A DNA stretch of 64,000 nucleotides from Paenibacillus radicis (ex Xue et al. 2023) (GTDB taxonomy: Bacteria; Bacillota; Bacilli; Paenibacillales; NBRC-103111). Shown one piece after another: positions 1 through 8,818 of the stretch. The stretch's first letter is position 1; each line of letters starts with the position of its first letter. The notes under the pieces were generated by a model. The model worked only from the letters and a program-made list of their open reading frames with translations. It ran no database searches and was not told the origin of the DNA. The stretch spans positions 124,001 to 188,000 of the forward strand of contig NZ_JANQBD010000007.1 of assembly GCF_024722015.1 (NCBI RefSeq), in the 5' to 3' direction. Both the position numbers and the translations under genes were made by a program.

Positions 1-26
1 CTTTTAATCTGATTCTCTGTTCTCAT
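1..26 (-). CDS. 5' end of an unknown gene leaving the window
   Basis: Only the first eight codons are inside the window (ATG at 26, reading leftward, residues MRTENQIK). The start is supported by an AAGGAG about 11 bases upstream on the minus strand and by an A/T-rich, promoter-like stretch around 70-90. It diverges from helD. The product cannot be named from so few residues. A chance ATG behind an SD-like sequence is the main alternative. Confidence 0.4.
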
Positions 27-229
27 AATATCAAACACTCCTTATTGGACATAACAGTCTCTCTATAGTACTTATAGTAATATAATAGCACTCCAGAGGA
101 CAATTTATAAACGCTACAGAACTCGTAAGCTCTCCAAACCCTTTTTATGGTTGCAATTCCCAATCCTGTTATGATATATTTATTCTTCTGCAAAATCTAA
201 TACCTAAAGAATGAACGGAGGTACTATTC

Positions 230-2392
230 TTGGAAACCAGTGTGCAAACCGCATATAAGGAAGAAATGCAACGATTAGAAGAAACGTTCTCGGAAATTGA
301 CCGACAGCTGACCGTGCTTAGAGACATTCCGCCCTACACAGGAACCGATCATACCGAACAGGTGCTTGATTCGATTCGTGAGACCCGACGCCACAATCTA
401 GCAGTAGCACAAGTTGAACCTTACTTCGGCAGACTGGATTTTCATGAAACAGGTCAAAACGCGCCTTCCCCTCTTTACATCGGAAAGGTTGGCGTTGAGA
501 AAGATCCCTCCCTTGAACTCATGGTTATTGATTGGCGCGCGCCTGTAGCTAGCTTATTCTACTCCTTTACAGGTGGCATGGCTCCTGTTGAATATGATTC
601 CCCCGACGGTTTAGTTGAGGGGCTTGTTTATTTAAAACGAAATTTGGTTATCCGGAAGCAAATATTACAGCGTGTCGTTGACACGTTTAACCGGGACAGC
701 GACAGTATGGCCGTCACTGATGAGTTCCTGTTATATCGCTTAGGCGAAAATAAGGACAACAAGCTGCGCGATATCGTATCCACGATACAATCTGAGCAGG
801 ATGCTATTATCCGGGCGGTCAAGAACAGCGCCCTCATTATTCAAGGTGTAGCCGGAAGCGGTAAAACAACAGTGGCGCTGCATAGACTCGCCTTTTTGCT
901 TTATCAATACCGGGATCAGGTTAAGGCTGAACGAATGATCATATTTGCGCCAAACCGAATGTTCCTTGATTATATTTCCGGTGTTCTACCTGAGCTTGGT
1001 GTCGGGCATATTCAACAAACAACCTTCTCCGATTGGGCGCTTGATCTGCTGGATCACGAAATGAAGCTCGCCGACCCGGCCGAAAGGCTTCGTTACTGGT
1101 TTCAAACCGGGAGCTCCCGCCCACTGATGGATGATCATGCACCAGGACGCTGGAAAGGCTCCATCAAGTTCATGCACTGGCTGAACGAGGCTCTAGTGCA
1201 ATATGAAGCTACGGCAGTTCCCAATTCGGACTTTAGCCCATGGGACGGAGCCAAGCTAAGCAAACAAACGATACGTCAATGGCATGATGTAGAAAATAAA
1301 CATGAACCGTTAATGAAGCGCCGTGAGCGAGTAATAGCGCGAATTAAACGTTGGATGGAAATGGAACTGGATAAAGTATGGGAAGCGCATGTGAAAAAAG
1401 AGTATAAAAAGAAAGGCTCCGCACGGCTCCGCGACTTTGGCAAGCTATGGACGGAGTATACGCCATTCAGCTTTTACAAGGAGCTGTTCAAAAGTAACGC
1501 CCGACCATCATTTCTATCCGAGCAGCTTCATGCAGAGCTCCCTCCTGAACTGATAGCTTCTACAGGGGTTTACTTGAAGAAGAAACTCGTCCAGCCTGAG
1601 GATATGGCTCCACTGCTTTACATTCGTTCCAAATTTCATGGCATCCATGGCGATCTAACCTTCGATCATACCGTTATTGATGAAGCTCAGGATTTCTCTC
1701 CTTTTCAAATTGCCTTGTTAAGCCAGCATACGAGGAATCAATCATTTACTATATTAGGCGACTTGTCCCAAGGCATTCACGATTATCAAGGAATTCGCGA
1801 TTGGTCGGAATTTACCGACCTTTTCGAGGATGGTAAAACCGCTTATTTCCAGTTAAACCGCAGCTACCGCTCAACGATGGAGATTATATACTTCGCCAAT
1901 GAAGTGCTGAAGAATGGCATTCAGGAGCCTGCCACCTTGGCAGTCCCGGTATTCCGCAGCGGCGACCCTGTTCAGCTTGTGCAGGTGAAAGAAACCGAGC
2001 TGATCTCTTCGCTGAAAGCGGCTGTTGAACAGCTTCAGTCAGGCGTTGCTTCGACTGTTGCAGTTCTTGCCCGCACAGAAGCGCGTTGTGAAGCGCTCTA
2101 TAAGCAGCTGAGCAGCCAAGGGATGCAGGTCAACTTGATTGCTGCGGGCCAGCAGCATTATAAAGGCGGGATCTCTATTGTGCCGGCTTTCATGGCCAAG
2201 GGTCTCGAATTCGACGGGGTAATCGTTGCCGACGTTGACGCAAATAACTACACAGCAACTGAACAGGATGCGAAGCTGCTGTATGTAGGCTGTACCCGGG
2301 CCTTGCATTCGCTTCAGCTATGGTACGAAAATACGCCGTCTCCATTAATTGCTTCAATTGAAGGCGACTTCGTTAGTTTACACGGCCATTAA
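230..2392 (+). CDS. helD: HelD-like RNA polymerase-recycling UvrD-family helicase/ATPase
   Basis: 720 residues of a superfamily 1 (UvrD/Rep-like) ATPase. The N-terminus is a charged helical segment (about 1-60), as in HelD, where a coiled-coil arm enters RNA polymerase. Walker A is GVAGSGKTT at residues 206-214, Walker B is the VIDEAQDFS segment near 485, and late helicase motifs follow (NRSYRST, then AKGLEFDGVIV and YVGCTRA). Family members use ATP to strip stalled RNA polymerase from DNA and nucleic acid. The start is a TTG with CGGAGG eight bases upstream. The gene is monocistronic, with a long-stem terminator just downstream. UvrD-like repair helicases are the alternative, but length and N-terminus fit HelD better. 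Confidence 0.88.
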   Translation: METSVQTAYKEEMQRLEETFSEIDRQLTVLRDIPPYTGTDHTEQVLDSIRETRRHNLAVAQVEPYFGRLDFHETGQNAPSPLYIGKVGVEKDPSLELMVIDWRAPVASLFYSFTGGMAPVEYDSPDGLVEGLVYLKRNLVIRKQILQRVVDTFNRDSDSMAVTDEFLLYRLGENKDNKLRDIVSTIQSEQDAIIRAVKNSALIIQGVAGSGKTTVALHRLAFLLYQYRDQVKAERMIIFAPNRMFLDYISGVLPELGVGHIQQTTFSDWALDLLDHEMKLADPAERLRYWFQTGSSRPLMDDHAPGRWKGSIKFMHWLNEALVQYEATAVPNSDFSPWDGAKLSKQTIRQWHDVENKHEPLMKRRERVIARIKRWMEMELDKVWEAHVKKEYKKKGSARLRDFGKLWTEYTPFSFYKELFKSNARPSFLSEQLHAELPPELIASTGVYLKKKLVQPEDMAPLLYIRSKFHGIHGDLTFDHTVIDEAQDFSPFQIALLSQHTRNQSFTILGDLSQGIHDYQGIRDWSEFTDLFEDGKTAYFQLNRSYRSTMEIIYFANEVLKNGIQEPATLAVPVFRSGDPVQLVQVKETELISSLKAAVEQLQSGVASTVAVLARTEARCEALYKQLSSQGMQVNLIAAGQQHYKGGISIVPAFMAKGLEFDGVIVADVDANNYTATEQDAKLLYVGCTRALHSLQLWYENTPSPLIASIEGDFVSLHGH

Positions 2393-2423
2393 GAGAGCCT
2401 TCTATTCGAGCCCATTCCATGGG

Positions 2424-2504
2424 TGCACCCGTTAGAATAGGCATTGGAATAATCCCATGGTTATCCTATGGTTTATCCGATGAAATTCTAGGGGTGCATT
2501 TTTT
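2424..2504 (+). terminator. Rho-independent terminator of helD with an extended stem
   Basis: TGCACCC (2424-2430) and TTAGAAT (2432-2438) pair with ATTCTA (2485-2490) and GGGTGCA (2492-2498). A run of six T follows at 2499-2504. The 46-base apical part contains its own CCATGG-type inverted repeats. It starts 32 bases after the helD stop. Confidence 0.75.
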
Positions 2505-2630
2505 ATGGTGAGGGTTCTTTTGCACATTTCATGGGATTTACACAGAGTTTACCCGTATGAGGCAGCCCCTTCTCGGGTATGCACAGTGAAATGCAGAGAT
2601 AAGGTCACGTTCACGTGCTAATCCCGGGTA

Positions 2631-2677
2631 TGGGGCTTGGGGTTTGCGGTTTGGGGCTCGCGGTTCGCGGTTCGGTT
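2631..2677. repeat. G-rich low-complexity tract
   Basis: Several GGGG and GCGGTT blocks follow each other (GGGGCTTGGGGTTTGCGGTT and a run of CGCGGTTCGCGGTTCGG). It looks like a short degenerate heptamer-type tandem repeat that could form a G-quadruplex on the plus strand. It lies in the non-coding stretch 2505-2922, where I see no gene. Confidence 0.5.
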
Positions 2678-2922
2678 ACAGCATGGCAGGGCAGCCTAGA
2701 GAACTCCACCGCATTTATCAGGAAAATGTCACGTTAATTGCTCCGAAAATAGCGTTTCTAGCCCTATAACTGGAATTTCTCATGTTAATTCTACGTATTT
2801 GTGCTAATACCACCAATATTACCTATTTTAGATGTACTTTTTCCAGTTAAATTGCTTTCAAACGATATCCAAGCTGAATTTAACGTGAGGATCTCCATCT
2901 ATTTCCCTTTCTTTCCGATATC

Positions 2923-3108
2923 CGTCCGTGAAAATCCTATTCTCCTCTGGAATGAGGCAACTTTGGACATCTGTTCTTGCAGGCAGAGGAAACCTATGCA
3001 AGCTGACAGAGCGACATCGATGACACCATTCACTTCTACAATTACGAACGATTGCAAACAAAACTAAACGGCCTCAGTCCCATGGAATTCAGGACAAAGA
3101 CCGCTTAA
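2923..3108 (+). pseudogene. Decayed 3' end of an IS3-family OrfB transposase
   Basis: In one frame (codons starting at 3007, 3010 and so on) the sequence reads SDIDDTIHFYNYERLQTKLN followed by GLSPMEFRTKTA and TAA at 3106-3108. This is the well-known C-terminus of IS3/IS150-type OrfB integrases (IHFYN.ER.Q.KLN.LSP.E.R). Upstream in the same frame, interrupted by TGA codons at 2953 and 3004 and probably by indels, GNFGHL (2956-2973) resembles the ENFFGHLK motif around the catalytic Glu. The rest of the transposase is absent or unrecognisable. The element is dead. Confidence 0.75.
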
Positions 3109-3134
3109 CTGATTTCATTTTATATACTATCTAA

Positions 3135-3181
3135 TTGACGGGGTGCAGTTCAAGCAGCTAAAGCTACTTTGGAACAGCACC
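3135..3181. repeat. Probable IS end and imperfect palindrome after the IS3 remnant
   Basis: TTGACGGGGTGCAGTTCA (about 3136-3152) resembles the terminal repeats found just after orfB in Bacillus IS3-family elements. It is also the left arm of an imperfect 40-bp palindrome: GGTGC and GTTC at 3142-3151 face GAAC and GCACC at 3172-3181, with an AGCT/AGCT core. No T run follows on either strand, so it is not a normal terminator. It sits 33 bases beyond the rpiA stop. Confidence 0.45.
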
Positions 3182-3214
3182 TTTCGCATTATAAGCGTAT
3201 GAAATACTCACGCC

Positions 3215-3898
3215 TTAAGTTCGAGCTGACTGGCCAGGATAAGCTTTTACAGCCCCATCGTTAAATCCCACTACAACTAAGCTTGCCATTTGAATAAACA
3301 GCCCATTCTCAACAACACCTGGAATCAGGTTGATTTGACCATTTAAAGCCTCAGGATTCGGTATTTTACCGAAGTCGCAATCAATAATTAGGTTTCCATT
3401 ATCGGTAATATAGGGTTTGTTGTTAAGACTTCGAACTTGTGGATCGCATTCTAACTCTCTTAATTTGTTTATTGTCAAATTGGACGCAAACGGGACTATT
3501 TCAACAGATAGTCGAAATCGACCCAGTTGATCTACTTGTTTGGATTCGTCAATTATCACTATAAATTTCTTGCTGTTTGAAGCGATAATCTTCTCTCTTA
3601 ATAAAGCCCCTCCCCCACCTTTAATTAAGTTCAAGTTATTATCTACCTCATCCGCACCATCAATAGTTATATCAATTAAATCTAGATTAGCCAGAGGAAT
3701 TAAAGGAATTCCTAATTGCTTGGCTAAGTCCTCAGAGCCGACTGAGCTAGCTGCTGCCTGGATACTTAGCCCTTCCTTAATTCTTTCGCCGATTTTTTGA
3801 ATCGCCCAATAGGCTGTTGATCCCGTACCCAGCCCAACGGTCATGCCGTCTTCAATAAATTCAACAGCTTTCTCAGCGGCAAGTTTTTTGGAGTTCAT
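3215..3898 (-). CDS. rpiA: Ribose-5-phosphate isomerase A
   Basis: The predicted 227-residue enzyme interconverts ribose 5-phosphate and ribulose 5-phosphate in the pentose phosphate pathway. Diagnostic segments are GLGTGSTA near the N-terminus (substrate phosphate site), the DGADEVD motif and KGGGGAL with its loop, all hallmarks of RpiA rather than RpiB. An ATG 36 bases further upstream would overlap the preceding gene. I chose the ATG at 3898 because AAGGATGTG lies just before it. The gene follows a methyltransferase gene by 26 bases, so the two probably share a transcript. This linkage is not the usual rpiA context. Confidence 0.93.
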   Translation of the reverse strand: MNSKKLAAEKAVEFIEDGMTVGLGTGSTAYWAIQKIGERIKEGLSIQAAASSVGSEDLAKQLGIPLIPLANLDLIDITIDGADEVDNNLNLIKGGGGALLREKIIASNSKKFIVIIDESKQVDQLGRFRLSVEIVPFASNLTINKLRELECDPQVRSLNNKPYITDNGNLIIDCDFGKIPNPEALNGQINLIPGVVENGLFIQMASLVVVGFNDGAVKAYPGQSART

Positions 3899-3924
3899 AA
3901 TATTCACATCCTTATTATTACTTA

Positions 3925-4719
3925 TTATGTACAACTTTCAGTGAGTGCCTGGCTACATACAAAAATTAACTCAGGTCCTTCGTTTATAGAACGTCCATCA
4001 TAGTATCCAAGTTCCTCTTCTATTTTGAATCCTTGTAATTGAAGCAGTTCTCTTAATTGGTCCTCGTAATAATATTTCATAGCCAGCTTTTCTACGTATT
4101 TATTAATTCTTCCACTAACTTCTTCAACGTAATAAATCAATTCTGGGTAATTTATTTGTTTGCTAACATCGATAGCTCGTTGTATATGAGTCCTCCTTAC
4201 TCTTGTATTGGATTTTGGATCTTCAACTACCCAGTCCTCTTTCTCTGGTCGTACCCAGCTATCATCTAATTGTCCTGACAGTTTATAGGTATTGATTATA
4301 AATATACCGTCCATTGTCAAGTGTTCCTTAATCCGATCAAAAAAACTATTTTGCTGATCCATTTCAGTCAGTAGTTGGAATGCTCGAAAGGGTATAATAA
4401 TTAACGGAAATTTTTTGCCGAGATCAAAGTTGGTCATGTCAGCAATAAATACCTCGACTAGCTCTCTTGTACCTTTCTCTTCCTTCAACAGCTTCTCGTT
4501 TAATACAGCTATCATATCTTCAGATAAATCTATACCTGTAATTTTATATCCGGCGCGAGCTAACGGCAAAGTTACTCTGCCCGTCCCACAAGCAATTTCA
4601 AGAATTTCTCCATTAATTCGAAGTGCATAGTTAATATAGAAGTTTATGTCATCATTCACTATGTTACGTGGGTCAAGATCATACAGATGCGCAGTATTTT
4701 TATATTTATTTTCCTCCAT
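3925..4719 (-). CDS. Class I SAM-dependent methyltransferase
   Basis: A 264-residue methyltransferase. The SAM-binding motif I is LEIACGTGRVTLPLA (about residues 38-52), followed by GIDLSEDM (motif II region) and FIADMTNFDLG (acidic post-II). It belongs to the Methyltransf_25-like family of small-molecule methyltransferases, and the substrate cannot be read from the sequence. The start has a strong GGAGGTG eight bases upstream. rpiA follows at 26 bases, suggesting co-transcription. Confidence 0.8.
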   Translation of the reverse strand: MEENKYKNTAHLYDLDPRNIVNDDINFYINYALRINGEILEIACGTGRVTLPLARAGYKITGIDLSEDMIAVLNEKLLKEEKGTRELVEVFIADMTNFDLGKKFPLIIIPFRAFQLLTEMDQQNSFFDRIKEHLTMDGIFIINTYKLSGQLDDSWVRPEKEDWVVEDPKSNTRVRRTHIQRAIDVSKQINYPELIYYVEEVSGRINKYVEKLAMKYYYEDQLRELLQLQGFKIEEELGYYDGRSINEGPELIFVCSQALTESCT

Positions 4720-4835
4720 GAGTATACACCTCCACTTTGATCATCTTTGATTATTCAATTTTCTTACATTATTTTATAAAATTATGCTATATATTCGTGA
4801 ACCACTTGCCATATCCTTTTTATGGATATATATAC

Positions 4836-4888
4836 GAAAATCCCCCGTCTCCCGCAAGTCCGTTATAGACTTTTGCGTTAGACGAGGG
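4836..4888 (-). terminator. Terminator downstream of the D-2-hydroxyacid dehydrogenase gene
   Basis: CCCCCGTCT (4842-4850) pairs with AGACGAGGG (4880-4888) through one G-U wobble on the minus strand. Inside, GCAAGTC faces GACTTTTGC. The minus strand continues with ATTTTCG after the stem, a modest T tract. Confidence 0.7.
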
Positions 4889-4904
4889 TTTATTAAAAGA
4901 GAAT

Positions 4905-5894
4905 CTACCTAACTAATTCCTTCAATTCCTGTACAACATAAGCTTTGCCGCCTGTTAATGCGCCTACCAGGTTTTGTGCTGCTAGCATCGCCATGTCATA
5001 GCGGGTTTTCGTTGTAGCCGAACCGATATGCGGGAGCGTAACAACGTTTGGCAGCTTAAGCAATGGATTATCGGGTGAAACCGGTTCCTGCTCGAAAACA
5101 TCAAGTCCTGCTCCCCGAATCGTTCCATTCTGCAGCGCCTCGATCATCGCTTGCTCGTCAACCGTTTGGCCGCGTGAAGCGTTGATAAAGAACGCCGTCG
5201 GCTTCATCAGTTCAAAATGTTCTTTGCGTATGTACTGCACAGTCTCTGGAGTGAGCGGTGTCATAAGGACGACGAAGTCGGATTCCTTAAGTACATCTTC
5301 CAGTGAACGGAACTGGGCACCATAGCGCTCCTCCGCCTCCGGCTTGCGGCTGCGGTTGTAATAGACAAGATTCATATCAAAGCCATGTACAGCGCGTTTG
5401 GCAATCGCTTCTCCGATTCTGCCCATCCCAATAATCCCGATAGTAGCATGATGAACGTCCATACCGAACCATTCATCTTCCTTAAGCGTGCCACGCTGCC
5501 ATTTGCCCTGCTTCACTTTGGCATCCAGCTCTGCTACTCTTCTGGCTGAGCTTAGTATTAATGAGAATACGAGATCTGCAACCGTATCGTCCAAAACATA
5601 AGGAGTATGTGTTCCGATTACCCCTCTTGCTTTCATATCTTCAATGTGAAAATGGTTATAACCCACGGAAGAAGAGCTTACTGCGCGAAGCTTAGGGGCT
5701 CTTTCCAGCAATTCAGCGTTAATCTGCTCATTGTTTACAAACAAGCCTTCATAATCCTTGATCATTTCCAGCAATTGAGGACGTGGAAGCACTCCCTCGC
5801 CATCCCAAACCGTGCACTCGCAATGTTCATTTAAATAAGAAATAATAGCTTCCGGCAACTTTCGATTAATGAGTACTTTCGGTTTACTCGACAC
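4905..5894 (-). CDS. D-2-hydroxyacid dehydrogenase (glyoxylate/hydroxypyruvate reductase type)
   Basis: A 329-residue member of the D-isomer-specific 2-hydroxyacid dehydrogenases, which reduce 2-oxoacids to D-2-hydroxyacids. The nucleotide-binding motif is GMGRIG at 156-161. It is followed by YYNRSRK (about 178-184), where Asn-Arg in place of the usual Asp suggests NADPH preference. The catalytic triad appears complete: R241 (in NASRGQ), E270 (in DVFEQEP) and H289 (in LPHIGSAT). It lies 25 bases downstream of larE and is presumably co-transcribed with it. Substrate could be glyoxylate, 2-ketogluconate or a branched 2-oxoacid. Confidence 0.87.
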   Translation of the reverse strand: MSSKPKVLINRKLPEAIISYLNEHCECTVWDGEGVLPRPQLLEMIKDYEGLFVNNEQINAELLERAPKLRAVSSSSVGYNHFHIEDMKARGVIGTHTPYVLDDTVADLVFSLILSSARRVAELDAKVKQGKWQRGTLKEDEWFGMDVHHATIGIIGMGRIGEAIAKRAVHGFDMNLVYYNRSRKPEAEERYGAQFRSLEDVLKESDFVVLMTPLTPETVQYIRKEHFELMKPTAFFINASRGQTVDEQAMIEALQNGTIRGAGLDVFEQEPVSPDNPLLKLPNVVTLPHIGSATTKTRYDMAMLAAQNLVGALTGGKAYVVQELKELVR

Positions 5895-5919
5895 GTCTAT
5901 TCCTCCAACTAGTAGATGA

Positions 5920-6762
5920 TTATTTTACCGCTTCAGCACTAATCGCTTGCTGTTCGGCACTCAACACCTCATTGAGACTGCCTGAACGATAACCCTTTAA
6001 ATCCATAGTAACGTAAGCATATCCAATCTCTTTGAGCTTGGCATGTATGGTTTCAGCTACGGCAATAACTTCCGCCAGCTCTGCTGCAGGAACTTCGATC
6101 CGAGCCAGGTTATCATGCTGACGTACACGAACTTGACGGAACCCTAGCTGAATAAGGAAATCTTCAGCTTGATCGATCATCGACAATTTTAGAGCAGTGA
6201 TCGCTTCGCCATAAGGTATTCTTGATGATAAACAAGCAAATGACGGCTTATCCCAAGTCCGCAATCCAAATTGGCGGGACAAATGGCGGATTTCCGATTT
6301 TTTAATACCAGCCTCAAGCAATGGCGCACGAACACCTTGCTCATGGGCAGCCTGCAAGCCAGGACGATGCTCACCGAGATCATCCGCAATGGCGCCAAAT
6401 ATTACATGCTCGAAGCCGCGTTCTTTGGCAATGGGAATCAAATGATCAAACAGCGAATTTTTACAAAAATAACAACGATTCGTTGGATTCTCCGCATAAC
6501 CCGGAATGTCCAACTCGCTGGTATGAATGACCACATGCGGGGCTTCCAGCTCTTTTGCCAAAGCGATAGCTTCTTCCTTTTCCCGTACAGGATAAGTTTC
6601 GGAATCGGCCGTAATAGCCAATACTCGCTCAGGTCCCAGAAACTCCAACGCTGCCTTTAACAGGAAAGCGCTGTCCACTCCGCCTGAAAAAGCAACGACA
6701 ACCCGGTCCATTGACTTCAGGATGCTACCTAGCTTTTCATACTTCTGTTCAATACTTTCCAT
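5920..6762 (-). CDS. larE: LarE-type ATP-dependent sulfur transferase
   Basis: 280 residues. LarE activates the nicotinate-derived precursor with ATP and inserts sulfur to build the nickel-pincer nucleotide cofactor of lactate racemase and related epimerases. The PP-loop AFSGGVDSA is at 24-32. The cysteine cluster is C97 and C100 (NRCYFCKN) plus C177 (FACLSS). One-cysteine LarE enzymes sacrifice that single Cys; versions with three cysteines have been reported to bind a 4Fe-4S cluster and act catalytically, and this protein has the three-Cys arrangement. No larA, larB or larC is nearby. The gene precedes the D-2-hydroxyacid dehydrogenase by 25 bases. Confidence 0.88.
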   Translation of the reverse strand: MESIEQKYEKLGSILKSMDRVVVAFSGGVDSAFLLKAALEFLGPERVLAITADSETYPVREKEEAIALAKELEAPHVVIHTSELDIPGYAENPTNRCYFCKNSLFDHLIPIAKERGFEHVIFGAIADDLGEHRPGLQAAHEQGVRAPLLEAGIKKSEIRHLSRQFGLRTWDKPSFACLSSRIPYGEAITALKLSMIDQAEDFLIQLGFRQVRVRQHDNLARIEVPAAELAEVIAVAETIHAKLKEIGYAYVTMDLKGYRSGSLNEVLSAEQQAISAEAVK

Positions 6763-6834
6763 ATATATCCCTCCTGAAGCTTTCTTCTAAGTGCTGCTTC
6801 ATTGACGTTTTCATTATAGTCCTTTTTTCCCGAT

Positions 6835-6863
6835 AGAAAAAGAGGCTGTTCGCCAAACAACCT
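6835..6863 (-). terminator. Terminator of the PAS-GGDEF-EAL gene
   Basis: On the minus strand AGGTTGTT pairs with AACAGCCT (one G-U pair) around a five-base loop, and CTTTTTC follows. The stem spans 6843-6863, 20 bases after the stop codon. Confidence 0.75.
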
Positions 6864-6883
6864 AAAATAGTAATTACTCACAA

Positions 6884-8563
6884 TCATTGTTGTCTAAAAT
6901 GTTCTTCAAATAGATTTTTGGGCAAAGGTTTGCTAAAGTAGTAGCCTTGGGCATGCCGGCAATCCTTATTGAGTAAAAACCTCAGATCCTCCAATGTTTC
7001 CACGCCTTCTGCCACAACCTCCAGCTTCAGATGATTGGCCATTGCAATGATTGTGCTTACGATTGCTGCGTTATCAGGATCTTTAGTTATGTCGCGAATA
7101 AAAGATTGGTCGATTTTGAGCTTATGTATCGGTATTTTCCTTAAATATTGCAAGGAGCTGTAGCCAGTTCCAAAATCATCCATCGATATGCGAATACCCA
7201 AATCCTTAAGTTCGTTCAGCTTACGAATAACCCTTTCGATATTATCCATCGCCATGCTTTCTGTAATCTCCAGCTCCAGATAACGTGGATCCAGGCCTGT
7301 TTCCTTAAGCGTCTTTACAATATCGCCAATTAAATTATGCTTCTGAAACTGACGCAAGGATAAATTAACAGAGACCGTGAGCGGCGGCATTCCTGCGTCC
7401 TGCCACTGTTTATTTTGCAAGCAGGCTGTGCGAAGCACCCAATCGCCAATAGGTACGATAAGTCCCGTCTCTTCAGCGAGCGGTATGAATTTCCCAGGCG
7501 GCACCATTCCCTGCTCAGGATGATGCCAACGAATCAGCGCCTCCATGCCAATCAACTGATTGGTCTGAATATTATATTGAGGCTGATAGTACAGTTCAAA
7601 TTCATCACGCTTCAAAGCTTTTCGCAAATCATATTCCAGCTCAAGTCGCTGGAGCGAATCCGTAGTAACATCATCTTGCTGCAATTGGTAGATGCCTTGC
7701 CCATTTTCTTTCTCTGCTGTTTGAACTAACGCCGCATGTCTCATGAGGCTATCCATGTCCGTGCCATCTGTTGGGAACACAGCCAGGCCAATGCTGCCGA
7801 CAACAACAAATTCCCGGTCTCTAACAGTAAAAGGTGACATTAAATGCTGATGAAGCAGCCTCGTCTTTTCGACAATTTCCGATGTATCCGCAAAGCGCTT
7901 ATATATAACGGCAAACTCATGGTTTCCAATACGACTGACGGAGTGGTCTCTGCCTAACATCAGCTGAAGCCGCTCCCCAACCTGCTTAAGCAGAAGGTCC
8001 CCCCAGTTATGCCCAAGCGAGTCATTAACGATGTGAAGCCGATCCAATCCAATCAACAGAATAGCAAAAGACGCTGACTCTGAGTTTGCGTTCGCGGCAG
8101 CAAGCATCTGAGCCAGTTGAATTTGAAACAACGTCCGGTTAGGTAAGCCTGTCAATGTATCATGGTATGCCATATGTTCAATAAGCTGCACCGATCGTTT
8201 AAGTTCAGTAACATCCCTCAAGACAACATAAGCTAAATTCGATTGTTCCGTCTGTTCTGGAATAAACCGCAGGCTTAGTTGAATGGTATGCCCGGCGCGA
8301 TGGCGAATATCCGCTTCCATATTGCTGGATCTCCCTTGTAAAGCTCCGTCAAGATGACGTGAGAACGAATCCATATATTGCATATCCAACAGCTCATTGA
8401 TCGAATGGTTCAACCAATAACCTGACTCCACTCCTGTTAATCTGCAGCATTCTTCATTCATTTGACGTATGTTTCCTTGTGAGTCGAGCAGTATGACACC
8501 ATCACCACTGAACATAAACAAAGGGTGTGACGCAACCGCTGCCAACATTACTGATTCATCCAT
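6884..8563 (-). CDS. PAS-GGDEF-EAL protein, predicted c-di-GMP phosphodiesterase
   Basis: 559 residues, no membrane segment seen. A PAS domain covers about 10-120, a GGDEF-type domain 125-290 and an EAL domain 305-555. The cyclase signature is degenerate (RIGNHEFAV, GNHEF in place of GGDEF), so cyclase activity is unlikely. The EAL domain looks catalytic: EALIRW, the NLS segment, LEITES, DDFGTGYSS, KIDQSFI, EGVET and the final QGYYFSKPL are all present. It should hydrolyse c-di-GMP in the cytosol, with the PAS and degenerate GGDEF domains as sensory inputs. The start has GGGGAGAG upstream, and the gene ends in its own terminator. Confidence 0.88.
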   Translation of the reverse strand: MDESVMLAAVASHPLFMFSGDGVILLDSQGNIRQMNEECCRLTGVESGYWLNHSINELLDMQYMDSFSRHLDGALQGRSSNMEADIRHRAGHTIQLSLRFIPEQTEQSNLAYVVLRDVTELKRSVQLIEHMAYHDTLTGLPNRTLFQIQLAQMLAAANANSESASFAILLIGLDRLHIVNDSLGHNWGDLLLKQVGERLQLMLGRDHSVSRIGNHEFAVIYKRFADTSEIVEKTRLLHQHLMSPFTVRDREFVVVGSIGLAVFPTDGTDMDSLMRHAALVQTAEKENGQGIYQLQQDDVTTDSLQRLELEYDLRKALKRDEFELYYQPQYNIQTNQLIGMEALIRWHHPEQGMVPPGKFIPLAEETGLIVPIGDWVLRTACLQNKQWQDAGMPPLTVSVNLSLRQFQKHNLIGDIVKTLKETGLDPRYLELEITESMAMDNIERVIRKLNELKDLGIRISMDDFGTGYSSLQYLRKIPIHKLKIDQSFIRDITKDPDNAAIVSTIIAMANHLKLEVVAEGVETLEDLRFLLNKDCRHAQGYYFSKPLPKNLFEEHFRQQ

Positions 8564-8721
8564 GATGTTCTCTCCCCAACTGCTCCGAAAGGTGGCTACT
8601 CCAATTAGTGCAATGCTAAGTTTACGAGTATATAATTGTTTGGTATATTATACCACAACTTATAATTAAAATTTAGTAAAATGTCGAATTATGGCATATT
8701 AAACTTGAAACTAATTGAACG

Positions 8722-8756
8722 GAATAAAACCGCCCGACAATTACCCATCGGACGGT
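8722..8756 (-). terminator. Terminator of the glutathione peroxidase gene
   Basis: ACCGCCCGA (8729-8737) pairs with TCGGACGGT (8748-8756), nine base pairs with one G-U on the minus strand, followed by TTTTATT on that strand. A TTCTTTTAA on the plus side may let it work in both directions. Confidence 0.75.
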
Positions 8757-8818
8757 TCTTTTAATTGGAATGACTTGTAAAATTATTTGATTTTCCCAGA
8801 ATGAATAGCAGCGTTCAA

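Noticed and set aside
2801-3067. 88-residue open frame in the spacer after helD
   Set aside because: No ribosome binding site; it is out of frame with the transposase remnant that better explains the region.
3142-3181. Terminator of rpiA
   Set aside because: The palindrome is strong, but no T run follows on the rpiA strand; its likeness to IS ends fits better.
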